From Westiellopsis prolifica IICB1 (GTDB lineage Bacteria; Cyanobacteriota; Cyanobacteriia; Cyanobacteriales; Nostocaceae): a stretch of 36,275 nt of DNA. The stretch spans positions 1 to 36,275 of the forward strand of contig NZ_NAPS01000002.1 in assembly GCF_004323185.1 (NCBI RefSeq), given 5' to 3'. Below the pieces are notes generated by a model. The model was given only the letters and a program-made list of their open reading frames with translations. It was not told the DNA's origin and searched no databases. Positions 16,599-27,600 of this stretch are shown piece after piece (the stretch's first letter is position 1; the number at the start of each line of letters is the position of its first letter). The position numbers were made by a program, and so were the translations under genes.

Positions 16599-18248
16599 CT
16601 ATTTTGGCTGATACTGAACGTAATTAACTGGCATTTGCAATCCTTGGATTTGCAAACTGTGCATTCGGAATAAAAATGCAGAACCTTTCATAATATGGTT
16701 AGCAACATCAACCACTTTTCGATTATTTGGTTCAGCGAGATAAGTACCTTTTACCCAGTCATTAAAACTACCCATTGCTGGACCACACCAGATTTGATAA
16801 TCAATTTCTCGACCTTTTTCTCCAGAGTTAGACCAGCGAGAGGACAATCCAAGATACCAACGGAAAATTAAAGCCATCTTCAGTTTAGGATTGTTGGCAG
16901 CCTTGATTAATTTATCAGGATTTCTTTGAGATAAATAGGCTGCTGTTTCCTTCCAAACAACTTCCAGATTATTTCTAAAAACTTGTTTTTCTAGTTTATC
17001 TTTTTCTTCTGATGGGATATCTTCAATTGCATCATATGTCTTGTATAAATCCAGTAATTTTTGCGCCCGTAGAGGAAAGAAAGTTCCTCTTTTTAAAACT
17101 TGAAGTTTTACCCCCATTTCAAACATATCTGCTGCCGGAGCCATCATTACATCAGCCATTTCGGCTTGAGCTAATAATTGTTTTGTATGTTGAGAAGTTC
17201 CAGCTTCAATACAAGATTGGTTAATAGAACCAGTAACAACATAAGCAGCACCCATCATAAAAGCGGCTAATGCTGATTGAGGAGTTGCAATTCCTCCTGC
17301 TGCTCCGACTCGAACAGGTCTTTCGTAACAGTATTTATTTTGAATTTCATCTCTCAATTCTAAAATTGAAGGTAACAGGCAAACTAGAGAACGATTATCT
17401 GTATGACCACCAGAATCAGCTTCTACAGTGATATCATCTGCCATGGGAACTTGTTCGGCTAATTTTGCCTGAAATTCGCTGATTAAACCTTGTTCAACTA
17501 ATTGCTTGAGAATTTTTATAGGAGCAGGTTGAAGAAATTTGTTTGCAACTTCTCTGCGAGAAATTTTAGCAATGACTTTATTTTTGATTTCGATTTGATT
17601 GGCTGCATTTAAACTAAGCCCAGCAGCTCGATAGTAGACGATGTTGTCAGTTAAATCTAGGAAAGCAGAAGCTTCTATTGTTCTGACTTGATATTTGAGA
17701 TACAAATCAACAGCACTACGTTCAATCGCGGGTTCGCTGGGGCTATGCAGTAAGTTAAAAACGTAAGGGCCTTCTGGTAAAGCTTGTTGAATGCGCTTAA
17801 TGGCTGCTTCGACACGGGAAGGAGATAGTCCTCCTGCGCCAAATGAGCTTAAAATTCTTTCTTTACCAAGAGCAATGACTAGTTCTTCAGAAGCAATACC
17901 ATGAGCCATCGCACCAGTCATGTAGGCATATTTAACATTGTAAAAATCCAAGAAATTGCGATCGCCTAACTGTTGAATAGCTAGGGGTGGAACAGCCATG
18001 AGCATTTCCACTTTTCCTGTTTGTCCATTGGAATGGTACAAGTAACCTTCATTGGTTACACCAATTTCATCATCTACTCTAATAATGTAACAAGGTTTCT
18101 CTAAATTCAGTAGCTTAGTTTTTATACCTTCTTGATCAAAAGAGATAGAATCTAAAGAACCTTGCCAAACTTGATTTGGCTTGTGACAAAATTCTGAAAA
18201 TTTGAGATTGTTTTGTTTTTTAGGAATTATAGTGTTTAAAATACTCAT
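16599..18248 (-). CDS. PfaD family enoyl reductase / nitronate monooxygenase-like protein
   Basis: 549 aa, the trans-acting FMN enoyl reductase of PUFA synthases and related polyketide systems. A TIM-barrel of the 2-nitropropane dioxygenase type is marked by AYMTGAMAHGIASEELVIAL, FGAGGLSPSRVEAAI, VEADSGGHTDNR (about 275-285) and VRVGAAGGIATPQSALAAF. The C-terminal third (MADVMMAPAADMFEMGVKLQ and EIDYQIWCGPAMGSFNDW) is specific to PfaD-type proteins. It should reduce enoyl intermediates made on the PfaA-like synthase. AGGGGTAAG precedes the ATG. It follows the PfaB-like gene, the usual pairing in these systems. Confidence 0.92.
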   Translation of the reverse strand: MSILNTIIPKKQNNLKFSEFCHKPNQVWQGSLDSISFDQEGIKTKLLNLEKPCYIIRVDDEIGVTNEGYLYHSNGQTGKVEMLMAVPPLAIQQLGDRNFLDFYNVKYAYMTGAMAHGIASEELVIALGKERILSSFGAGGLSPSRVEAAIKRIQQALPEGPYVFNLLHSPSEPAIERSAVDLYLKYQVRTIEASAFLDLTDNIVYYRAAGLSLNAANQIEIKNKVIAKISRREVANKFLQPAPIKILKQLVEQGLISEFQAKLAEQVPMADDITVEADSGGHTDNRSLVCLLPSILELRDEIQNKYCYERPVRVGAAGGIATPQSALAAFMMGAAYVVTGSINQSCIEAGTSQHTKQLLAQAEMADVMMAPAADMFEMGVKLQVLKRGTFFPLRAQKLLDLYKTYDAIEDIPSEEKDKLEKQVFRNNLEVVWKETAAYLSQRNPDKLIKAANNPKLKMALIFRWYLGLSSRWSNSGEKGREIDYQIWCGPAMGSFNDWVKGTYLAEPNNRKVVDVANHIMKGSAFLFRMHSLQIQGLQMPVNYVQYQPK

Positions 18249-18289
18249 GTTCTTACCCCTTTGGTTTTTAACATTAGGAAGTAGTGATG

Positions 18290-18336
18290 CCTAGCTTTAT
18301 ATTTTTTCATAACGAAAATTGAAGCTAGGTTTTTTT
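18290..18336 (+). terminator. hairpin with T-run on the plus strand, inside the minus-strand block
   Basis: CCTAGCTT (18290-18297) pairs with AAGCTAGG (18322-18329) across a 24-nt loop, followed by seven T residues (18330-18336). It reads as a terminator only on the plus strand, opposite to the flanking genes. On the minus strand it is just a hairpin between the PfaB-like and PfaD-like genes. It could stop antisense transcription or be chance. Confidence 0.35.
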
Positions 18337-18365
18337 GTTTCAGCAATAATCTCTCAGTTATTACA

Positions 18366-21300
18366 TCACTTACTCATTTTCCATTCATCCTCTAAAACTG
18401 ATGATTTGGCTTTAAAAATATGCTGCAAACAATCTAGTTGAAGCTGAATAATTGCACTTATTTGAAGTAATGATTCTTGTCTAACTTCTAAAAAATTACT
18501 GTGAGTTTTTGTGAGTCGAGAAGTGTTTTCAATCAGATTTTGATATAATTGATTTCGGAAATTTATCATCTGCTCTTGCTCTTCATAACTATGAGTGTTT
18601 GAACTAGAAACGGATAAAGATTGAGAATTCTCATGCAGTCTCGTATTAAAATTGAAATTTTGTGATTTTTCTGCAAATTCAAAAATTTTTCCAGAATTCT
18701 GTTTATAATAATGATCCAAGCGTTCAAATTCCTTAAAATCCAGTAGTTTAGACTGTTGTTTTTCATGACCTGAAATCGGAAGGGTTGAAAATGTATCTTG
18801 AAAAATTTTTTTGTCTCTATCGTTTAATCTTGTGATGTTTAAATCATTGCTGTTCCAAGTTATCTTTTTAAGCTTTTGTCGGCTTTTTTTGGTATTTTCT
18901 TTGACTTGAGAATACAGTGATGACAAGTCTATTTTTACTCGATGACTGAGAAGCTTTGCTAATGCTTTGACAATACAACTATGCTCGTCTATCCCTCTCT
19001 TGTTAAGAGAAACTATTATGTGTTCTTTTTGCCTCAGATTTCCACTAATCCATCTCGAACAGTTACTTCCAGCACCAACTTCAATAAATATTCTGGCGCC
19101 GTCTTCCCAGACGCGCTGAATTAGCCGAGGGAAATCAAGCTGTTGAACAAGCATTTTGGCAATGTTGTGTCCAATAGAATCACTGTTGAGGGTTATAGGT
19201 TTGTATTCTGCGGCAGAATAAAAAACGGTATTTGGTATGTTTTGGGTAGGTAAGGTATTTAGTTTAAGAAGTGCATCGTATTCAGAACGTATTGGATCAC
19301 AATGAATTACATGATTGAAAGGAGCGCGAAAAGCATCACAATTTAGGGTTTTAATCACTCTTTGACAAACTTTTGTATCACCAGCGATCGCCACTTCTTC
19401 TGGAGTGTTGATGATAGATAAGTAGACATGCTCCTCATGTTTAAGAACTTCTCGAACACGGGAAACTGGACACATGAGAACGTACGTACTCCAAAACTCT
19501 TCACCCTTTCCATCATGTATCTGGGGTAATTCCCAATATTTGCGAACTGCATTTTTAGGGCCGGATAACTGGGTTTTGAACAGAGCAGATGAGCTTAAAT
19601 CTTCACTACCTTCGTGAAAATTTGTCCAGATACCCTGAGAAAGCATCATACTAGTTTCGCCCAGGCTATACCCAAAAGCACATTGGGGCCGTAGTTGGAA
19701 ATAATTTCTCAGAACAGCAGTCAATAATCCAGCAATACCAACCTCAGATTCGAGCATTGCAACTGGATCATCTATAAATTGCTGTTCAAGCGTTTCTAAT
19801 TGTCTTGTTGATAATTTCCTCAGGCTTCTGGGATAGAGAATTTTCTCTATATTGTTGACACGAGTGTAAACACTTTTGATGATCGGATCTTCGTAAATTT
19901 TGGGAAACAAGCGGAAGAGATTGCGGGCGATACCGAGATAAGAACTGTAAGCACCAGGGTAAACAAAGGCAACATTGCCTTTGTTACCCAGTGGTTTCGG
20001 CGTAAAATAACTACCGACAGGTGTTTGCCACTCTTTACCTGTATTGAAAGCATCACCAACACCCTTAAGAGCGCGCTGAATTTCTCGTGTCAATTCTTGT
20101 TGATTGCGTCCGAGAATTGCTAGTGCGTAAGTGGCATTTTGACGCTGTTGAAAAGTTCTAAAAGTAAGGCTTGCAGCAGCAGATAGAGAAGAAGAATTGG
20201 CAATTGTTTGTTGTAGAGTATGAATCTGTTCTAGTAGCGCCGAACAATCATCCGCTGCTAGAGCAAAAAGATAAAAAGGCATTTGCTCTAAATATCTGCT
20301 GCTACGCTGTATCTGAGTTGCTTCCTCTGACAAAATTAAATGTGCGTAACTGCCATCTATCTCCATACTATTAATGGCTGCAATTCTTTTAGTAGCTCCT
20401 TTCTCTAAAAACCAAGGCTTTGATTCAGGAGCAACATAAAAGGGACTATCCCGCCAGATATGCGCCATTTTGGGAGCAGACCACTGGGGAACACCAGGAA
20501 TATAACGGTGATACAAACAGAGTGCTGTTTTAATTAAACTGACTATTCCTGATGCAGCATAGGTATGACCAACATTGGCTTTGACACTACCAATCGCACA
20601 ACACAGATCAGCCTCAGAAGTCCGATAAGCTCCTATCAAACCTAGCATTTCTGACTCATCTTGCTGGGGAACTCCACTGGCAAAAACTTCTAGATAGCCA
20701 ATGTCCTTGGGTTTAATACCTGCCAAATCAAAAGCCAGTTGACATACTTGCGTGACTGCTTTTGAGTCAGGGATTGTGTAAGAGGAAGAATTAGGCTTCA
20801 AGATATTGAGAGCATCAACTACCGCATAGATGCAGTCATGATCTTGTTGTGCTGTTGTGTGGAGCTTTAATACTACTGCGGCTGCACCTTCACCTAGCAT
20901 CCAACCGTTAACATTCTGGTCATAACTTAAAGTATTAACGCCTGTGTTGGATTTTGCGGTTTGATTTTGCACTAAAAGACTAAGGCTATTTTCAGCTAGC
21001 TCGACAGCACCAATAACAACAGCGTCTACTTCTCCCATAGCAAGTAGCTTTTTTGCAACCTCCAAAGCTTTGAATATAGAATGTTGTTCAGCTACTAGTG
21101 TGAATAAAGGACCAGCAAAATTCCAGAGATTGGAAATCGTGTCTTTCGCTTCTGGTTTAAGAATACGAAGAGAAAGTTCTGTTGCGGCAACAATAATAAC
21201 TGCTACCCTGCTACCTTTGCTTAGTTTTACATCTTTGATAGCATTGTCAGCAACCTTGAGCATTAACAGTTCTTGAGGTTTTAATTTGTCTTCCTCAGAT

Positions 21301-21563
21301 GCTAATTTTAAATCAGACAAATCTATTTCAAAATCTTTAATGTACGCTCCTAAAGGTGGAAAGTTGGTATCAAAATCATTGTTTTTTAGCAAATGTTCTT
21401 GAGTTTTAATTTCTTGCCATCGTTGAGAAGGAAAAGTAGTAAAGTGTTGATTTAATTCATAAATGCTGCGTTCCAAAGCATCTAATCCTTGACAACCACC
21501 TAAAAAACAATCCATACCAACAATGGCTAGCTGAGGATCTTTAATCTGTTCATATTTTTCCAT
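18366..21563 (-). CDS. PfaB-like subunit: inactive ketosynthase (CLF-like) plus acyltransferase
   Basis: 1065 aa. Residues about 10-420 follow a ketosynthase from LAIVGMDCFLGG to GSVKANVGHTYAASG, but the catalytic residues are lost: at the Cys position the sequence is LVAEQHSIFKALE (Glu159 region), and the EAHGTGT His is replaced (EVFASGVPQQD). Only the second His, in NVGHTYA, remains. This fits a chain-length-factor-like or scaffolding role. Residues about 530-860 form an acyltransferase with GYSLGE (Ser633), preceded by VAFVYPGAYSSYLG, as in PfaB. The last about 200 residues are low-complexity and end in a helical segment (MINFRNQLYQNLIENTSRL, then HSNFLEVRQESLLQ) that may bind the synthase linker. 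It starts 92 bases after the large synthase stop. Confidence 0.85.
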   Translation of the reverse strand: MEKYEQIKDPQLAIVGMDCFLGGCQGLDALERSIYELNQHFTTFPSQRWQEIKTQEHLLKNNDFDTNFPPLGAYIKDFEIDLSDLKLASEEDKLKPQELLMLKVADNAIKDVKLSKGSRVAVIIVAATELSLRILKPEAKDTISNLWNFAGPLFTLVAEQHSIFKALEVAKKLLAMGEVDAVVIGAVELAENSLSLLVQNQTAKSNTGVNTLSYDQNVNGWMLGEGAAAVVLKLHTTAQQDHDCIYAVVDALNILKPNSSSYTIPDSKAVTQVCQLAFDLAGIKPKDIGYLEVFASGVPQQDESEMLGLIGAYRTSEADLCCAIGSVKANVGHTYAASGIVSLIKTALCLYHRYIPGVPQWSAPKMAHIWRDSPFYVAPESKPWFLEKGATKRIAAINSMEIDGSYAHLILSEEATQIQRSSRYLEQMPFYLFALAADDCSALLEQIHTLQQTIANSSSLSAAASLTFRTFQQRQNATYALAILGRNQQELTREIQRALKGVGDAFNTGKEWQTPVGSYFTPKPLGNKGNVAFVYPGAYSSYLGIARNLFRLFPKIYEDPIIKSVYTRVNNIEKILYPRSLRKLSTRQLETLEQQFIDDPVAMLESEVGIAGLLTAVLRNYFQLRPQCAFGYSLGETSMMLSQGIWTNFHEGSEDLSSSALFKTQLSGPKNAVRKYWELPQIHDGKGEEFWSTYVLMCPVSRVREVLKHEEHVYLSIINTPEEVAIAGDTKVCQRVIKTLNCDAFRAPFNHVIHCDPIRSEYDALLKLNTLPTQNIPNTVFYSAAEYKPITLNSDSIGHNIAKMLVQQLDFPRLIQRVWEDGARIFIEVGAGSNCSRWISGNLRQKEHIIVSLNKRGIDEHSCIVKALAKLLSHRVKIDLSSLYSQVKENTKKSRQKLKKITWNSNDLNITRLNDRDKKIFQDTFSTLPISGHEKQQSKLLDFKEFERLDHYYKQNSGKIFEFAEKSQNFNFNTRLHENSQSLSVSSSNTHSYEEQEQMINFRNQLYQNLIENTSRLTKTHSNFLEVRQESLLQISAIIQLQLDCLQHIFKAKSSVLEDEWKMSK

Positions 21564-21655
21564 TACTTCATCTCTGGTTATGTATATTTTGGAGAAAAAT
21601 TAGGAGTGGGAGGAGACAAGGTAGAATAAATACTACTTGTCATTTATTGAACCTT

Positions 21656-24600
21656 CTAATCCGGAAATATTTTATGCAAAAGAATTCCCTTTGCTCCAAT
21701 CATGCGATTATATATTTTCCCTTGATTATCATGTGTAATCACATCAGCAGTCACAAATGATTCTGTTTTTGATTTTATTTCACAAGAAACATAAAAAGAT
21801 TTATCAAATGGTATAGGTACGAACTGTTCAAAAGTTTTAATTTCTGATGGTAAACAACCTTGTTTATGAAAATATTGAGTCCAGAGCCAAAGTGCATGAA
21901 CCTGAACATCTGCAATATAGGGATTAAAAGTTTTTACAGGAAATTGTCCTTGTTTTTTTTCCTCAACATTTGACAAAGCACATTCTATAGTTATTTTTTC
22001 GGGCCTAGCATTTAAGATAGTTTTTACACCCTGAAAACAAGCTCCATGAAATAAGCTCGATGCCCCGTTTTGATAAAATGATTGACTAGAATTGAAAATT
22101 ATTTCTTCCTGTGTTAAATTCAGCGAATCATAATGAGGAGAAACAGGAATTTGCTGCTTAATATTTATCTGGCTGCTGAAATGATAACGAATTTTACCTT
22201 CTAGATTCTTACTCCATATTTTAGCATCAAAGTATATCTCATCAACATCGTTTTTAGAAATTTCTTGCAAATCTAAAATGTATTCAGTTGGCTGAGTTTC
22301 ATCAAAAATAATTCCTTTCAAAACTTTGAAGTTTGAGCAAGTAAATGATTTATAACCAGGATAGAGTTGTTCACAGGAATTAGCTATCCACGTGAGAGCG
22401 CAAGTAGCAGGTAAAACTGGACGACCAGCAATGACATGATCTTGTAAAAATGGATTAGCTGCTAAGATTAATCGGCGCTCGATACGATATTGTTTCAGAT
22501 CTGGGTTAGACGACTGGGGTATGTACACTAAGGGACTACCTATTACTACTTGGGTAGTTTGTTGATTTACTGGTGCTAGTTCATCAACTAACATTTGACT
22601 TCCAATTTCTATAGGAATAGCCTCTATACCCCTTTCGGCAAAAGCTTTTTTCAATTCTGGTGTTACCATGCCACTATCCCAAGGTCCCCAATTAATCGCA
22701 ACGACATGACAATTTGGATAGTTGCGTTTAACAAGATGAGCGGACTTGTTGAGAATTTCATTCGCAATTGCATAATCTGACTGACCAATATTCCCGTAAA
22801 AACCTGCTACCGAGGAAAACAAGACTAAATAATTGAGTTGGCTAGGTGGCACACAACGCAGCAGGTTTTCTAGACCTGCAACTTTGGCAGTATAAACAAT
22901 TTCAAAGTCCCGTTCTGATTTATTTTCAATCCGCTTATCTGCTAGATTACCAGCTCCGTGAATAATTCCCGTGACTGCACCCAAACGCTCAACTGCTGTA
23001 GCAACTTGCTCTTGGAGTTGTGTTGCATCGGTGATATCCACGCTCAGATATTCCGCTTGTCCACCAGCTTCCTCAATTGCTCGCAGGGTTGCTTGAATTT
23101 CTCGTCTAGATGAAATAGCCTTGTACTTTTTCTGCACCATTAGAGGTGTAGGCTTTTCTCCTCTGGCGATAAAATCGTCCATAATCCGCTTTTTCAATTC
23201 CCCTTCAGTCGAACAGCCTTCAGCCCATACAGGTTCAGGCTCTACAGGCGAACGACCCAGCAAAATGAATTTGCATTGATAACGCTGCGCCAACTGGATC
23301 ACACATTGAGCGGTGATTCCTTTTGCACCACCACTAACCAGAAAAACTTGAGATTGGGAAGAAGACACGGTCAGTGGAAGACGCGATGACCCAGAGAGTA
23401 TTTCATCTGTATTCCCCTCGTCTCCCTTGTCTCCATGTCCCCGTGTCTTTGGCTTGCATACTAACGTTGTTCGTCCTTGTGAGCTATATCCAACTTCAGC
23501 AATTAACCGATTGGGATCATGAAGTTCGTTAAGGATATACCGTACTGATGTTTGAGTATCTATATCAGGACTCAGATCAATTGCACGGCAAAATACAGCT
23601 TCCCATTCCTGATTCAGGGTTTTGGTTAATCCAAATAATCCGCTACTGATGACACCAAAGTTGGTTTTGCAGCCTAGTCCAAACTGACCATCAAGACGAG
23701 CTATGGTAACAAAGCAACTGCGTCCTTGAGATGCTGCTTGATTGAGTGATGCTTTGAGGTGTTTGGCGATGAGAAAAACGTGACGCAGGAGTGCTTTCTC
23801 GGTTTCCAAGTAACGGACGTGATTACTTAGATCATCATGGCTATCGGGATTGAGATGGATAAAAGCAGCAATTTGACCATACTGAGAAGCGATCGCTTCT
23901 AACTGATTTTGCAAATGCTCCTCGCTCAAATTTGCTAGCACAACTCGATTAATTCCTTCTGGTAAAGGTAATTGATCTGCAATTAAAGTTTTAGGAAAAC
24001 TCAATACAACTACTTTCCAGTCACGCTGCAAAAGAGCTAGAGCTAATTCTGAAGTCGTGGGGGTGCCATCATCAGTAAGCAAAGCAATATGCTTCTCAGG
24101 TAAGGAAAAATCCAATATATCTGGTTCAGGAAGGAATTTGAGATGAACTGAACTGCGGAGAATATTATGATTGACTTCAGATTGCTGGTTGTAAGGCTCG
24201 GCTAGAAGTGTTTTTTTTTCCAGCACATTAGCCTGTTGTGTCATATAGTCAACGATTTGACCAAGGGTACGTAATTCTCCCAGTTCTTCAGGATTGGGCT
24301 TAGGCAAATCTGGGCATAACTCCAGTAGTCCTCCCAAAATCTCAACTCGTTTAATGGAATCAATACCTAAATCCGCCTCCATATCCATTGATAGCTCCAA
24401 CATCTCAACTGGATAGCCCGTCTTGTCACTGACTACATTTAGCAGAATTTGACTGAGGTCAGTGAAATCAAGGGATGGAACAGAGGAAGTTGATTCTTCT
24501 GAATTAGCAAGAGTAACGGGAACTACGGAGGAAGAAGTTATCTGTAGATCTTCACTCTCCGTGTGCGTCACCGCCTCACTCTCCTGATTCAAAGCAACTT

Positions 24601-27600
24601 CTTGTGCTGTCTTTGCAGGTGCAGATTCAACATTAGTATTTCCTGGGATCAGACTCCGCAAATATTCTACGATTTGACCAAGACTACGTCGTTTTTCTAG
24701 TTCTTCGAGATTGGGTTTGGACAAATCCGGGTACAATTCCAGTAATGCTCCGAGAATTTCAACTCTTTTAACGGGATCGATTCCCAAGTCCACTTCTATA
24801 TCCATCGACAGTTCCAGCATTTCTACCGGATAGCTCGTCTTTTCACTAACTATCTTTAGTAGAGTCTGAATGAAGCTGGATTCATCAATGGTTATAGGTA
24901 ATGACGGTACATATGAAGATGGAATGACAAGAGTATCACAGGTAGTTATGGAAACTGGTTTGGTGTCATGACTAGTGCTATTGTAAGTACCATTACTTAC
25001 ACCATTGCTAGTACCATTACTTACACCATTGCTAGCACCATTACCCCCACCATGGCTGACACCATTGGTTGTGCCATTGATTAAAACAGGCTCAAAATTA
25101 GTTATAAAGCTGTGAGTGGGTACAGTAACAGATGCGGTAGTTCTACCATTAACTGCGATTGGAGCAGCAGAAGTCTGTTCATCGCTAAATACAGCAGGCT
25201 GTTTCATGTTTATGGTAGCAAGCAGCTGACTGTAATGCTGCTGGAGCAATTGGAAATACTTTTTGGTATGTTCTGTTTGATCGTTTAGATATTGCTCGTG
25301 GACGCGCAGTGTCTCACCATGATGTTCGTGAAAGCGCATAATGCTGCGCTCAGAGTAGGAGAGGGCTATTTGTTTTGTTTCCGCATCTTGATGAGGAAAT
25401 TTATCATTTACCAGCAAAGAATTCTGTTGCTGCATCAGTTGGAAAAAGGTTTTGGTATATTCCGTTTGATGCTTTAAAGATTGTTCATGAACACGCAAGG
25501 TATCACGTTGATTACGATTGAATTCTATCAGGCTGTATTCTAAACTATCTAAAAGTAGTTGATAATTTTCAGTCACTTCTGAACTTGTTTGCATTTGTGT
25601 TTTAGGATTTGCTTGAGGATATTTCTTCAGATCAGAAGGTTTTTCTGGTTGATTACCGTTTGCAACTGGTGTGGACAGGCTACGGTGTGTATTATCAGGT
25701 TGGGAGATGGGTGTCTGATCTATCTTTTGAGTCGGGGGAGTAGATAGGGTATTTACCTCACAAGAGTTATCTTTTGTATGTGGGAGACTAACTTTATGCC
25801 CGTTTTGCAAAGCTTTTTCAAAAGCCTGTTTTCTTTTTTCTGAGACGTAGTTAGAACCATTTAGCTGGACAATCAGCTGCTTATTGTGTTTGACTTCTGG
25901 TGTTTTCTGCTCAAGTTGATAGGAATCAGGGTTTTTTAAAGATAAGCCAGCGACACGTAACTGTATAACAGCTTCTCGAAAATAGCGATCGCTATCTTTT
26001 TGATAACTACCATTCAAAGCCACAGCTAAATGAGGTTGATCACGCAGGATATCTTTCACTAAGTTGGTCAGAATGCCTTTAGGGCCAAACTCTATAAAAC
26101 AATACCCACCTTGAGCGTAAATATTTTCAATCTCTTGCTTAAAATGTACCTGATTAATCAGGTGTTGTTTGAGAATTTTTTGAATCGCTTGTGGTTCTTT
26201 CGGGTAACATTCTCCTGTCACATTAGTGTACACAGGGATTCTTGGCTCGTTGAAATGAACTCCCTCAATTGCTTGGGCAAAAGGTTTTTGAGCATGAGCT
26301 ACCAATGGTGTATGAAAAGCTGCTGAAACAGGTAGCAAAACGGTAGAAAAAGCTTTAGCTTTCAGTTGTTCCTGTACTTGGGTGATCTCAGCTTTCGCCC
26401 CTGCCAAAACTACTTGAGTTGAAGAATTCAAGTTAGCAATGGTCACTAGAGGAAAATTCTTAATAATTTCTTCAACTTGACTGACATCACCTTTAACTGC
26501 TAGCATGGCTCCTGCATCAAACTGAGGATCGTTTGGTGCAGACATAGCTTGACCCCTAGCTTTAACCAGGAAAAAGTAATCTTGCTCATTGAGAACACCA
26601 GCAGCCCACAGAGCTGTCAATTCTCCAAAGCTGTGTCCGACAAGAAAATCTGGCTTGAATCCTCCCTGTTGTAATAGCTTATACAGACCAACGCTGAAAG
26701 CTCCAATTGCTGCTTGTGCATATTCTGTCTTTTGCAATGCTTCAACCTGTGACTGCTTTTGAGCTTGATCAAAAACAGGTGGAGGGAAAACTATTTCAGA
26801 AACCGGTTTGAGACCATCTTTGCAGAAAAGGTTATCTATCTCGCTATAGGTCTGTCGCAAGCAAGGAAAGTTGATGACAAGTTCTCGACCCATTTCCAGG
26901 TATTGAGAACCTTGACCAGAAAACAAAGCAACTACTTTGCTTTCAGTTGGCAAACTCGTTTTGCGGTAATAAATTCCTTGGGGATGCTCCCAAGATTCCG
27001 CGTGTGAATTATTAGTGAGCAAGTCAATACTGATCTGCAATAATTTGCAAGCTTCAGTCAAAGATTCGGCGACAAATCCAACTCTCGCATTTGTGACAGG
27101 AATTTCTGATGATTGACACGTCGCAATTAGTTGTGAATAATGCTGTTCTTTTTCTGAGGATTGCAACTGATCCAAAATTTCTTGACAGCGTGATTTTAAC
27201 TGCTCAGGTGTTGATGCAAATAAGAGTACTGATTGGGGGGTATTATGTAAACGATAAGGGCGATCGTGTTCACCAGAGTACTCTTCTAAGACTATGTGGT
27301 AATTTGTGCCACCAAAACCAAAGGAACTCACTCCTGCACGTCTTGGTAGTTCTCCTTGAGAGCGCATCCAAGGCCTAGTTTTTGTATTCAAATACAAGGG
27401 CGAGTTTTCAAGACCTAGTTTAGGATGTGGTTGAGTGATGTTGATGGTTGCTGGCAATACTTTGTGGTGTAGAGCTAACGCTGTTTTGATCAGGCTTGCA
27501 GCACCCGCAGCAGCTTTTGCATGTCCAATCTGTGATTTAACACTTCCAAGTGCAATATGTTGTGTTCGGGAATTGTTTTTGCTAAAAACTTCTTTGAGAG

